Below are positions 1 to 6,867 of a stretch of DNA of 12,454 nucleotides, piece after piece (position 1 is the first letter of the stretch; every line of letters starts with the position of its first letter). The notes beneath the pieces are model-generated. The model was not told where the DNA came from, did not search any database, and saw nothing but the letters and a program-made list of their open reading frames with translations. A program made the position numbers and the translations under genes. Origin of the DNA: DATMXS01 sp050260275 (GTDB lineage: Bacteria > Acidobacteriota > Terriglobia > Bryobacterales > Bryobacteraceae); the NCBI GenBank assembly GCA_050260275.1, contig JBLNBX010000011.1, positions 1 through 12,454 of the forward strand, written 5' to 3'.

Positions 1-1962
1 CAGCAGAACCGTTTCGACGCCTCCGGAAGCGGGTTCCAGGTCAGTCCGGGCTCGTTCGGGTACGGCGACATCGTTCACAGCGGGCAGGTAGATCTTGAAC
101 GTGGTGCCCTTGCCGAGTTCGCTGTAGACCCAGATCTCGCCGTCGAACTGCTTGACGATGCCGTACACAGTGGAGAGTCCCAGCCCGGTGCCTTTGCCTT
201 TCTCCTTGGTGGTGAAGAACGGTTCGAAGAGACGCGAGCGGGTCTCCTGGTCCATGCCGGTGCCCGTATCGCTGACCGCGAGCATAATGTACCGGCCGGG
301 AGCCACTCCCATGTGCAAGCCGGCGTAGGAGCCGTCGAGTTCCACCTCGGCGGTTTCGATAACCAGCGTGCCGCCGTTCGGCATGGCGTCGCGCGCGTTC
401 ACGGCCAGGTTCAGCAGCACCTGCTGCATCTTGGCGGGATCGGCGCGCACGAGGGCGAGGTCCGGGCTGGTGCGTGTCACAAGGTGCACGTCCTCACCAA
501 TCACACGCCTGAGCATCTTCTGAAGGCTGAGAACGACCTCGTTCAGGTCGATCAGTTCCGGGTTGCTCGGCTGGTGGCGGCTGAAGACGAGCAATTGGTT
601 TGTGAGGGCGCTGGCGTGGTCGGCCGCCCGTAGGATCTCGGCGGCGTCGGCGCTGAGCGCCTCGTCGTCCGAGAGGCTTTCGGCCAGCATCTCGGCATAG
701 CCGGTGATGACCGTCAGAATGTTGTTGAAGTCATGCGCCACGCCGCCCGCAAGCCTGCCGATGGCCTCCATCTTGACGGCTTCGCGGAGCTGCTGTTCCA
801 GACGCAGTTCGTCGCTCACGTCCGCGATGACGGAGAGGATGCCCGTGATCTCGCCCTCGCGGTCTCGCAGGGGAGCGTTCCAGATGGCGATGTCGATGAG
901 AGCGCCCGACCGGGTGAGCCGGCGCCGCCGCGCGCCCGCGAACGTATTGCCCCGCTTCGCCTCCTCGACCGCCGCCATGAACTCGTCCCACTTGTCCTCG
1001 GGAACTATGGGAAACCGCGCGCCCACGACCTCGGCTTCGCTCCAGCCGAAGATCCTCTCAGCAGCGGCGTTCCAGCTCTTGACGCGGCCTTCGAGGTCGG
1101 TGACGCAGATGGCGAGCGGAGCCGTCTCGATCAACGCGCGAAGCGTCTGGTTGGCCTCGCGGATGGCGTCCTCGGCCTGCTTGCGGTGCGAAACGTCGCG
1201 AATGAGTCCGGTGAAGATGCGCCTGTCACCGAGAACGGTCTCGCTGACCGCCAGTTCGGCGGGGAACAGTGTGCCGTCCTTTCGCAGCGCAGTGACCTCG
1301 CGACCGATGCCGACGATGTGCGGCACACCCGTGGCAAGGTAGCGCCGGATATGGCCGTCGTGCTCCTCGCGGTCGGGCGAGGGCATCAGGATGCTGAGAT
1401 TGCGGCCGATCACCTCCGAAGCGGCGTACCCGAACAGGCGTTCAGCGGCGGGATTGAAACTTCTGATGATGCCGCGCTCGTCGGCTGTGATGATGCCGTC
1501 GAGGGCGCCGTCCACGACGGAGCGCATGAGCGCCTCGTTCTCCTTCAGCGCTTCCTGCGAAGCGTGGAGTTCGTCGGCTTTGCTGCGCCAGTACGAGACA
1601 GCCCTCCTGAGCCGGGCCACTCCGACCATCACGGCGATGGCCGAGCAGCAGTACACGGCCAGATGCACGAGGTCCGCCGTGTTCTCTGCCGCCGGAGGCC
1701 ACAGCGGCTTCGGAATTGCCTCGGGGGACAGGAACAGGGAGGCGATGAATAGCGCCAGCGCGGGCTGCCAGGAGAACACATACGTCGTCACCGCCACTCC
1801 GATGAGGAACGGGTCAAGACTTCGCGGCGGCGCCAGTTGAGCCACCGGAGCGCGGAGCGCGGCGGAGAGCACTATGAACGCGATCGCGAATGCGAATCCC
1901 CGTACATGACGGGCGTACTGCAGCATCGAACCCACGCTGAGCCAGTCCCAGACGACTCGCAT
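1..1962 (-). CDS. Membrane-anchored PAS-PAS histidine kinase, probably hybrid (C-terminus cut by window edge)
   Basis: A sensor kinase that would autophosphorylate on histidine and pass the phosphate to a receiver. 654 codons are visible from the ATG at 1962-1960, which has GGAG about 10 bases upstream. The N-terminus has hydrophobic stretches near residues 22-37, 51-78 and 96-117, resembling the membrane region of DUF4118/MASE-like kinases. Two PAS domains follow (about 145-260 and 272-385; the motif SFNPAAERLFGY lies in the first). The HisKA H-box is GGVAHDFNNIL with phospho-acceptor His410. The HATPase domain shows an N-box (NLAVNARDAM), G1 (DTGTGMD), an F-box (FEPFFTTK) and G2 (GKGTGLGLS). 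The last visible residues, GGVETVLL, are how receiver domains commonly begin in this kinase class, so a C-terminal REC is inferred but not seen. No cognate regulator is adjacent within the window. The kinase identity is secure; the signal sensed is unknown. Confidence 0.93.
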   Translation of the reverse strand, partial: MRVVWDWLSVGSMLQYARHVRGFAFAIAFIVLSAALRAPVAQLAPPRSLDPFLIGVAVTTYVFSWQPALALFIASLFLSPEAIPKPLWPPAAENTADLVHLAVYCCSAIAVMVGVARLRRAVSYWRSKADELHASQEALKENEALMRSVVDGALDGIITADERGIIRSFNPAAERLFGYAASEVIGRNLSILMPSPDREEHDGHIRRYLATGVPHIVGIGREVTALRKDGTLFPAELAVSETVLGDRRIFTGLIRDVSHRKQAEDAIREANQTLRALIETAPLAICVTDLEGRVKSWNAAAERIFGWSEAEVVGARFPIVPEDKWDEFMAAVEEAKRGNTFAGARRRRLTRSGALIDIAIWNAPLRDREGEITGILSVIADVSDELRLEQQLREAVKMEAIGRLAGGVAHDFNNILTVITGYAEMLAESLSDDEALSADAAEILRAADHASALTNQLLVFSRHQPSNPELIDLNEVVLSLQKMLRRVIGEDVHLVTRTSPDLALVRADPAKMQQVLLNLAVNARDAMPNGGTLVIETAEVELDGSYAGLHMGVAPGRYIMLAVSDTGTGMDQETRSRLFEPFFTTKEKGKGTGLGLSTVYGIVKQFDGEIWVYSELGKGTTFKIYLPAVNDVAVPERARTDLEPASGGVETVLL

Positions 1963-2176
1963 ATCATAGCATCTCCGGCTCTCGGGAACGGCACGTGCCA
2001 TGAGGAATGCTCTGGCAGCAGCCGCGCGCATGGAAGCTCCGCCCATGTCTTCGGATCGTGCGCGGCTCCGTTGCGCTTAAGAATCGCAGCAGCCCCGCAT
2101 CAGGCACGGCGGATGCGTGCTGCACATCCAGTGTCTGGAGCGGCTCGTTGTGTTAAACTATCGAACAGATGGTGTA

Positions 2177-2213
2177 CACGCGTCCGCGAACCGCGGAAAC
2201 TGACGCACGCGTG
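2177..2213. repeat. Nested inverted repeat upstream of phoH
   Basis: Outer arms CACGCGT (2177-2183) and ACGCGTG (2207-2213) are perfect reverse complements. Inside them CCGCG (2184-2188) and CGCGG (2192-2196) form a 5-bp stem with a 3-base loop, leaving a 10-base bulge on the 3' side. It could be a protein-binding palindrome or, if transcription starts upstream, part of a phoH leader. GC-rich DNA produces such pairs by chance fairly often, so the function is open. Confidence 0.45.
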
Positions 2214-2254
2214 CCGGCCCGCCTTCACTGCTTGCACATCCATACGCAATTCGC

Positions 2255-2283
2255 TTGACGCGCTTCACCTGGGGAGGTAATAA
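2255..2283 (+). promoter_or_regulatory. Possible phoH promoter, very short or absent leader
   Basis: TTGACG (2255-2260) matches the sigma-70 -35 consensus at five of six positions. With a 17-base spacer it is followed by TAATAA (2278-2283), a weak -10 box; TAAACT (2281-2286) overlaps it as an alternative. Transcription would begin only a few bases before the phoH ATG at 2297. The purine-rich GGGGAGG (2271-2277) ends 19 bases before that ATG, too far for a normal ribosome binding site. The prediction is from sequence match only. Confidence 0.35.
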
Positions 2284-2296
2284 ACTTTTCTAACAG

Positions 2297-3322
2297 ATGA
2301 GAGTTTCCGTCCAGATCAGCCGGGGGATTGAATCCCTGTTCGGCACACACGACGAAAACATCCGGGTCCTCGAGAACAATCTCAACATCAGCACGCAGCT
2401 CCTTGACGACGCGATCGAACTGGACGGCGCGGAAGCAGACGTCGCCCGCGCCGGGGAGATCCTCCAGGAATACGTCGAGCTGGTCAAAGAGGGGCAGGTC
2501 TTCAGCAACGGCGACCTGAACAGCTACCTTCGCGTCGTGACATCCGACCGTGACGTCAGCCTGCGCGCGCTGGTCAACAGCGGACGCCAGCGCAATTTCG
2601 GCAAGAAGACCATCGTTCCAAAGAGCATCAACCAGCGCCGTTACCTCGAGGCCATCGAGCGCAATGACCTGGTGTTCGGCATCGGCCCGGCAGGCACGGG
2701 TAAGACGTACCTTGCGGTTGCCATGGCCGTTTCCGCGCTGCTCGGCAAGCGCGTGAACCGTATCGTCCTCACACGCCCGGCGGTGGAGGCTGGCGAGCGC
2801 CTCGGCTTCCTGCCCGGCACGCTCCAGGAAAAGGTCGATCCGTACCTGCGCCCGCTTTATGACGCTCTGTTCGACATGCTCGACATGGACAAGGTGGAGA
2901 AGTTCCTCGAGCGAAATATCATCGAGGTGGCGCCCATAGCCTTCATGCGAGGGCGCACGCTGAACGACGCGTTCGTGATCGTGGACGAGGCGCAGAACTG
3001 CACGGCTGAGCAGATGAAGATGCTGCTCACCCGCGTGGGCTTCAACTCGAAGATGGTGGTGAACGGCGACGTCACGCAGATTGACCTTCCGCTCGGAAAG
3101 CGCAGCGGCATTGTAGACGCGGAAGAGGTGCTGCGAGGCGTCGAAGGCATCAGCTTCGTCTACTTCGACGAGCGCGATGTTGTGCGGCACGTGCTTGTCC
3201 AACGGATCGTAAAGGCATACGAGCGCTTCCAGGAGGCGGCCGGCGCGCGCCAGCTCTCGCTGACGCTGGGCGAGCGCGAGGGCGAAGCTGAACCCGAAAC
3301 CGCCGAGGTCACTGGCGCCTGA
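2297..3322 (+). CDS. phoH: PhoH family ATPase
   Basis: A cytoplasmic P-loop ATPase of the PhoH/PhoL family. These proteins resemble the N-terminal half of superfamily 1 helicases and are linked to RNA metabolism, though their exact role is unsettled. The 341-residue length is normal for the family. Residues 1-85 form the N-terminal KH-like region (FGTHDENIRVLE). Walker A is GPAGTGKT (130-137), Walker B FVIVDEAQN (226-234), and a sensor-like VNGD lies at 255-258. The conserved LTRPAVEAGERLGFLPG block is present. The last 25 or so residues are an acidic, low-complexity tail. The ATG at 2297 is preceded in frame by a stop codon six bases upstream, so no longer start is possible, and the N-terminus aligns with the family. 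First gene of a co-directional cluster with ybeY 12 bases downstream. Confidence 0.96.
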   Translation: MRVSVQISRGIESLFGTHDENIRVLENNLNISTQLLDDAIELDGAEADVARAGEILQEYVELVKEGQVFSNGDLNSYLRVVTSDRDVSLRALVNSGRQRNFGKKTIVPKSINQRRYLEAIERNDLVFGIGPAGTGKTYLAVAMAVSALLGKRVNRIVLTRPAVEAGERLGFLPGTLQEKVDPYLRPLYDALFDMLDMDKVEKFLERNIIEVAPIAFMRGRTLNDAFVIVDEAQNCTAEQMKMLLTRVGFNSKMVVNGDVTQIDLPLGKRSGIVDAEEVLRGVEGISFVYFDERDVVRHVLVQRIVKAYERFQEAAGARQLSLTLGEREGEAEPETAEVTGA

Positions 3323-3334
3323 GAGCGCCCCGCG

Positions 3335-3784
3335 ATGCCCGACTCTGAGATATCGCTTATCTTCAGCGCCGTTCCGCGCACCGTGCGCCGGCGCGAACTG
3401 CGCCGCTTCGCCGCGATGCTCTCCGAACGGGTGGCGGGCGGGCGCGGATTCACGTGCCTGATTACATCCGACGAGGAGTTGCGCCGGCTCAACCGCACCT
3501 TCCGGGGCTGCGACTACCCCACCGACGTGCTATCGTTTCCTAGCAGCGAGCCCGGGGGGCCGCTGGGCGATATCGCTATATCCTCCGCACGCGCGGCTGA
3601 ACAGGCCGCCGAATTCGGCCACCCGCTCGACGATGAGATCCGCACGCTCATGCTGCACGGCGTGCTACATCTGCTCGGGATGGACCACGAGAAGGATGCG
3701 GGACAAATGGCCCGCGCCGAACGGCGCTACCGGCGCGAGTTCGGCTTGCCCGAGGGGCTGATCGAGAGAGCGAAAAAATGCTGA
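3335..3784 (+). CDS. ybeY: Endoribonuclease/rRNA maturation factor YbeY
   Basis: A zinc-dependent protein required for 16S rRNA 3'-end maturation and 70S quality control in the cytoplasm. The 149-residue product is family length. The signature HxxxHxxxxxH is intact as HGVLHLLGMDH, giving zinc ligands His108, His112 and His118. The conserved block around residues 52-69 (LNRTFRGCDYPTDVLSFP) holds the family's invariant arginine and PTDVLSFP motif. The ATG at 3335 begins just after the phoH stop. The ribosome binding site is weak, suggesting expression through coupling to phoH. Its 3' end overlaps the start of the next gene by 7 bases (3778-3784). In many bacteria ybeY follows phoH (ybeZ) and precedes a CorC-type gene (ybeX), exactly the order seen here. 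Confidence 0.97.
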   Translation: MPDSEISLIFSAVPRTVRRRELRRFAAMLSERVAGGRGFTCLITSDEELRRLNRTFRGCDYPTDVLSFPSSEPGGPLGDIAISSARAAEQAAEFGHPLDDEIRTLMLHGVLHLLGMDHEKDAGQMARAERRYRREFGLPEGLIERAKKC

Positions 3785-5058
3785 CGCTGCTCATAGTCTC
3801 GGCCGTCCTCTCGGGATTCCTGCTGCTGCTCCTCACGTACGTGCAGGTCCTGTATGAGGAATCGCTGCGCATCCGGCCGCGGGAGCGGCCCGCCCTCGAC
3901 TATTTCAAGGAGAGCATCCAGCCGCGCATGGGCCTGGAGAACGAGCGCGGCGTGCTGACATTCTCCCTGCTGAAGCACACGCTTCTCCTCGTGCTCGGGG
4001 CGGTCTTCGCCATTCTGGGATGGCAGCTCAGCACCAACGGCAGCACCTGGCGGATAGGCGAGTCGCTCATCTTCGCCTGGCTCGCCATGTTGGGCGCCAC
4101 CTACGTCATGCCGCACGTGCTGTACCGGCGGACCAAAGGCCGGTGGATATCCTGGATGGTCCCGCTGCTGCGAGCCCTCGCGATCGCGATGAAACCGCTG
4201 GTCGGCGTGTTCGCGTTTTTCCAGGCGTTGTCCGAGTTCAGGGACCGGGACGAAAACAAAGATGAACAGACAGGCCCGGACGCCGACATTGACGCGCTGA
4301 TCTGCGCGGGGCAGGAGGAAGGCCTCATCGAGGAGAGCGACCGCGAACTGATCGAATCCGTCGTCGCTTTCGGCGACACGCGCGTGCGCGAAGTGATGAC
4401 GCCGCGCCCGAACATCGTGGCCATCGAGGCCTCGGCTACGCTCGAGGACCTGCGCACGCTCGTCATCAACGAGCAGTACTCGCGCATACCGGTGTACGAG
4501 GGTACGATCGACAACATCATCGGCTTCGTGCACGTGCGCGACATGTTCCTCATCGGCGAGTCAGAACGGCGCGTGCGCACAGTCCGCTCGCTCCTCCGCA
4601 CCATCCGCGTGATTCCCGAAACGAAGCTGGTGCACGATCTTTTCAAGGAGATGCAGGCGGACCGCGCCCATATAGCGATCGTCGTGGACGAGTACGGCAA
4701 CACGGCCGGACTCGTAACAATGGAGGACATGGTCGAGGAGGTCTTCGGCGAGATTCGCGACGAGTACGAGCCTGGCGTCGACGTCACCCAGGACGGCAAC
4801 GGCGGCTACATCGTGTCGGGCAACTTCGGCGTGGACCGGCTGGAAGAGCTTCTCGGCTTTCGCCCGAACGGCGACGTGGAATCGACCACCGTGGGAGGCC
4901 TGGTGATGGAGTGGCTGGGACGGGTTCCGCTGCCCGGAGAGGCTGTGGAGCGCGGCGGCATACGCGTGCAGGTACTGTCCAGTAACGAGCTGCGTATCGA
5001 AAAGGTGCGGCTGTCGAGGGTTAAGCAGAACGGCCTGGAACAACCGCGGCATGCCTGA
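3778..5058 (+). CDS. CNNM-type membrane protein with CBS pair and CorC/HlyC domain (putative Mg/Co transporter or efflux regulator)
   Basis: An inner-membrane protein of the hemolysin C/CorC superfamily, associated with Mg2+ and Co2+ handling; transport direction and substrate cannot be read from sequence. Of 426 residues, the first 150 form a CNNM/DUF21-like region with hydrophobic segments near 2-22, 62-82, 95-117 and 125-150. A charged linker (about 153-170) leads to the IEESDRELIESVVAFGDTRV region, then CBS1 (from VMTPRPNIVAIE, 206-262) and CBS2 (about 270-325, with HIAIVVDEYGNTAGLVTMED). The C-terminal CorC_HlyC domain spans about 342-414. The ATG lies inside the end of ybeY in another frame, and its own end overlaps era by 8 bases, so translation is probably coupled. 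It takes the ybeX position in the cluster but, unlike soluble E. coli YbeX/CorC, carries its own membrane domain. Confidence 0.93.
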   Translation: MLTLLIVSAVLSGFLLLLLTYVQVLYEESLRIRPRERPALDYFKESIQPRMGLENERGVLTFSLLKHTLLLVLGAVFAILGWQLSTNGSTWRIGESLIFAWLAMLGATYVMPHVLYRRTKGRWISWMVPLLRALAIAMKPLVGVFAFFQALSEFRDRDENKDEQTGPDADIDALICAGQEEGLIEESDRELIESVVAFGDTRVREVMTPRPNIVAIEASATLEDLRTLVINEQYSRIPVYEGTIDNIIGFVHVRDMFLIGESERRVRTVRSLLRTIRVIPETKLVHDLFKEMQADRAHIAIVVDEYGNTAGLVTMEDMVEEVFGEIRDEYEPGVDVTQDGNGGYIVSGNFGVDRLEELLGFRPNGDVESTTVGGLVMEWLGRVPLPGEAVERGGIRVQVLSSNELRIEKVRLSRVKQNGLEQPRHA

Positions 5059-5965
5059 CAAATACACCTCCGGATTCGTCTCCATCGTCGGACGGCCGAA
5101 CGCCGGCAAATCGACGCTGCTGAACGCGCTGGTGGGCTCGAAGCTCGCCATCGTGGCCGATAAGCCGCAAACCACGCGCTCGCTCGTGCAGGGCGTCTGG
5201 CACGGTCCCGGCGCGCAGATCGTTTTCCTCGACACGCCCGGCATACACAGGCCCGACTCCGTCTTCAACCGCCGCATGATGCAGATGCTGCGCGAGGCGC
5301 TGGACGAGCGCGACCTGCTCGTCTATATCGCAGACGCGACCCTGCCCTTCCAGCCGGCCGAAGCGGACGCAATCGAGGTGATTGCGCAGTCCGCTACGCC
5401 GGCCATCCTCGCGCTGAACAAGATCGACCGCCTGAGCGACAAGAGCCGCCTGCTTCCGCTGATCGAAAGCTACAAGAACGCCTGGGATTTCGCCGATTAT
5501 CTTCCGATTTCGGCCCTCACGGGCGCCGGCGTGGAGGAACTGCGGAAGGCCATCCTGGACCGCCTGCCCGAAGGCCCGCCGTACTTCCCCGAAGACTACC
5601 TGACGGACCAGCCCGAGCGCTTTCTGGCCGCCGAACTGATCCGCGAGCGGATCCTTCACGAGACGCGCCAGGAGGTGCCGCACGCGGTGGCCGTGCTCAT
5701 CGATGAGTGGGAGGAGAAACCCCACATCACACGCATCGCGGCCAGCATCTACGTCGAACGTGATGGCCAGAAAGGCATCATCATCGGCGCGGGCGGCTCG
5801 ATGCTGAAGAAGATCGGCACACTCGCGCGCGAGGAGATGGAGCGCATGTTTGGCCGGCGGATCTACCTTGAGCTATTCGTGAAAGTGCAGCCGCAGTGGC
5901 GCAAAGACCCGCGGTTCCTTGACGAACTGGACTGGCGCCGGATGTTGGGCGGCGAAGGGGAGTAG
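5051..5965 (+). CDS. era: GTPase Era
   Basis: An essential GTPase that binds the 3' end of 16S rRNA and assists 30S subunit assembly. At 304 residues it is the usual length. The GTPase domain has G1 GRPNAGKS (14-21), G2 around PQTTR (39-43), G3 DTPG (61-64), G4 NKID (123-126) and G5 SAL (154-156). The C-terminal KH domain spans about 205-285, with its GxxG loop in GAGG (246-249) and the typical KGIIIGAGG approach. The ATG at 5051 overlaps the end of the upstream CBS gene by 8 bases; the product starts MPDKYTSGFVSIVGRPN, matching the family start. It is the last gene of the phoH-ybeY-CBS-era run. Together with ybeY it makes a functional pair acting on 16S rRNA maturation. Confidence 0.98.
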   Translation: MPDKYTSGFVSIVGRPNAGKSTLLNALVGSKLAIVADKPQTTRSLVQGVWHGPGAQIVFLDTPGIHRPDSVFNRRMMQMLREALDERDLLVYIADATLPFQPAEADAIEVIAQSATPAILALNKIDRLSDKSRLLPLIESYKNAWDFADYLPISALTGAGVEELRKAILDRLPEGPPYFPEDYLTDQPERFLAAELIRERILHETRQEVPHAVAVLIDEWEEKPHITRIAASIYVERDGQKGIIIGAGGSMLKKIGTLAREEMERMFGRRIYLELFVKVQPQWRKDPRFLDELDWRRMLGGEGE

Positions 5966-6054
5966 CCGCCCGGGCAACGCAATACACGCCGCGGTGCGAG
6001 GCACCCGCCCTCTCCTGATAAACCCCCGCGTGCGCCGGTTCCCCCCGTGCGGTT

Positions 6055-6060
6055 TAGAAT
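6055..6060 (+). promoter_or_regulatory. -10-like TAGAAT just before the BON gene
   Basis: TAGAAT matches the TATAAT consensus at five of six positions and ends six bases before the ATG at 6067, so transcription would begin at or next to the start codon. No good -35 box lies 16-18 bases upstream. No Shine-Dalgarno sequence is visible, which would fit a leaderless transcript. Confidence 0.35.
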
Positions 6061-6066
6061 CATGGT

Positions 6067-6360
6067 ATGCGTCTCGCGAAGTATCTGGTCGCCCTGGCTC
6101 TGATGCTCGGACCGGCGATGGCGGCGGATCAACCGACCGACGATGAAATCTACGACAACGTGCGGCAGAGGCTTGCGGCCAACCGCGACGTCAAGGGCGG
6201 TGGCATCGAGGTTGAGGTGAAGGAGGGCGTCGTCGTCCTCCGCGGCAAAGTCCTCGAAGCGAAGCAGAAGACGAAGGCCGAAAAAGTCGCCAAGAAAGTG
6301 AAGGGCGTCAAGAAGGTCGTCAACGAGCTGAGGATCGAACTGGCCGCAACAGGGCGCTAG
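6067..6360 (+). CDS. Small secreted BON-domain protein
   Basis: A 97-residue exported protein with one BON domain, a fold thought to bind phospholipid and found in OsmY-like periplasmic stress proteins. Residues 1-19 form a Sec signal peptide (MRLAKYLVALALMLGPAMA) with a likely cleavage after the AMA motif. The BON domain fills most of the rest (about 24-91): helix DDEIYDNVRQRLAAN, strand GIEVEVKEGVVVLRGKV, then a strikingly lysine-rich helix (248-300 bases into the gene: KQKTKAEKVAKKVKGVKKV) and the closing strand NELRIEL. OsmY carries two BON domains, so this is a minimal version. The gene stands alone after era, 101 bases downstream, and probably has its own promoter. Its stop overlaps that of the convergent rhodanese gene by 4 bases. 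Confidence 0.85.
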   Translation: MRLAKYLVALALMLGPAMAADQPTDDEIYDNVRQRLAANRDVKGGGIEVEVKEGVVVLRGKVLEAKQKTKAEKVAKKVKGVKKVVNELRIELAATGR

Positions 6361-6710
6361 CCTTCGGGCGGCGCGCCTCGTTTGTCCAGCCTGTTCCAGG
6401 CTTCCAGCCCCCCGGCCAGGCTGTACGACGCGGCCACGCCATTCTGACGCAACCACACCGCGGCGCGCAGGCTGCGCGCGCCATTCGAACAGAACAGTAT
6501 CAACGCGACGCCCGGCTGCCGCAGCCGGCCGAGCGCGTGCGGCAGGCGAAACATCGGAATTGGCTCTGCTCCCTGGATCTCCCCCTCATCCCGCTCGTGG
6601 GCCTCACGGATGTCGATGAGACGCACACTCCGGCCGTCTTCTATGCTCTTCCTGACAGCTTCGGGCGATATCTCCAGGGGTTCGCGCATTGCAGTCTGGA
6701 TGTCGGGCAT
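6357..6710 (-). CDS. Single-domain rhodanese-like protein
   Basis: A 117-residue cytoplasmic rhodanese-fold protein, likely able to carry sulfane sulfur on an active-site cysteine; the physiological partner is unknown. The family landmarks are present: SVRLIDIREAHERDEGEIQGA (entry strand and helix, about 28-48), the catalytic loop C74-S-N-G-A-R79 in LILFCSNGARS, and the closing GGLEAWNR motif (100-107). I chose the ATG at 6710 (MPDIQTAMREPLE). The frame stays open back to 6797, but those 29 extra residues are unlike the family, and a TAGAAT -10-like hexamer lies inside them at 6756-6751. An ATG at 6689 is a further possibility. No clear ribosome binding site helps decide. It lies downstream of and co-directional with the M3 peptidase but has its own promoter candidate. 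Confidence 0.85.
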   Translation of the reverse strand: MPDIQTAMREPLEISPEAVRKSIEDGRSVRLIDIREAHERDEGEIQGAEPIPMFRLPHALGRLRQPGVALILFCSNGARSLRAAVWLRQNGVAASYSLAGGLEAWNRLDKRGAPPEG

Positions 6711-6750
6711 GCCGGAGCGGCAGCGTGCCCGAATGCTCTTCCCAAAGCTG

Positions 6751-6756
6751 ATTCTA
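6751..6756 (-). promoter_or_regulatory. -10-like TAGAAT upstream of the rhodanese gene
   Basis: On the minus strand TAGAAT (5/6 to TATAAT) would start transcription about 33 bases before the chosen ATG at 6710. It argues against a start at 6797. No convincing -35 box is seen at the standard spacing. Confidence 0.3.
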
Positions 6757-6867
6757 GGAACCAGCGGAACCGATGCAGCCGTGCGAAGAGACTGCACGGA
6801 TGAGATAAGGCGCTTGCAACCAGAGAGTTAGCGACGTTAGCTAGATAACCAGATCACGCGTGAACTG

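Larger units (their letters stand above)
1963..2296. other. Divergent intergenic region between the hybrid kinase and phoH
   Basis: This 334-base gap must hold the promoters of both divergent genes. I see no convincing gene in it; the open frame crossing it on the plus strand has no family features and overlaps the kinase. It contains a nested inverted repeat at 2177-2213 and a possible phoH promoter at 2255-2283, each listed separately. On the minus strand a TATGAT hexamer (1968-1963) abuts the kinase ATG directly. It could be a chance match, or a -10 box that would imply a downstream kinase start. No tRNA or known riboswitch was recognised. Confidence 0.6.

Noticed and set aside
733..1752. 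A 339-codon plus-strand frame opposite the hybrid kinase
   Set aside because: It is antisense to clear PAS and HisKA coding sequence, has no recognisable domain or start signal, and has shadow-like composition.
1837..2280. A 147-codon plus-strand frame in the kinase-phoH gap
   Set aside because: It begins inside the kinase gene, has no ribosome binding site, no domain and biased Arg/His/Ser/Ala composition.
2225..3202. A 325-codon minus-strand frame opposite phoH
   Set aside because: It lies opposite a gene with intact Walker motifs; the translation is rich in His, Val, Glu and Asp, typical of an antisense shadow.
6711..6797. 29-codon N-terminal extension of the rhodanese protein
   Set aside because: The extension does not resemble the family or a signal peptide and contains a -10-like TAGAAT, so translation from 6710 is more likely.
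6825..6843. GTTAGC direct repeat (6826-6831 and 6836-6841) between the M3 peptidase and the rhodanese gene
   Set aside because: Two short copies in a small gap, no symmetry or T-tract; probably chance.
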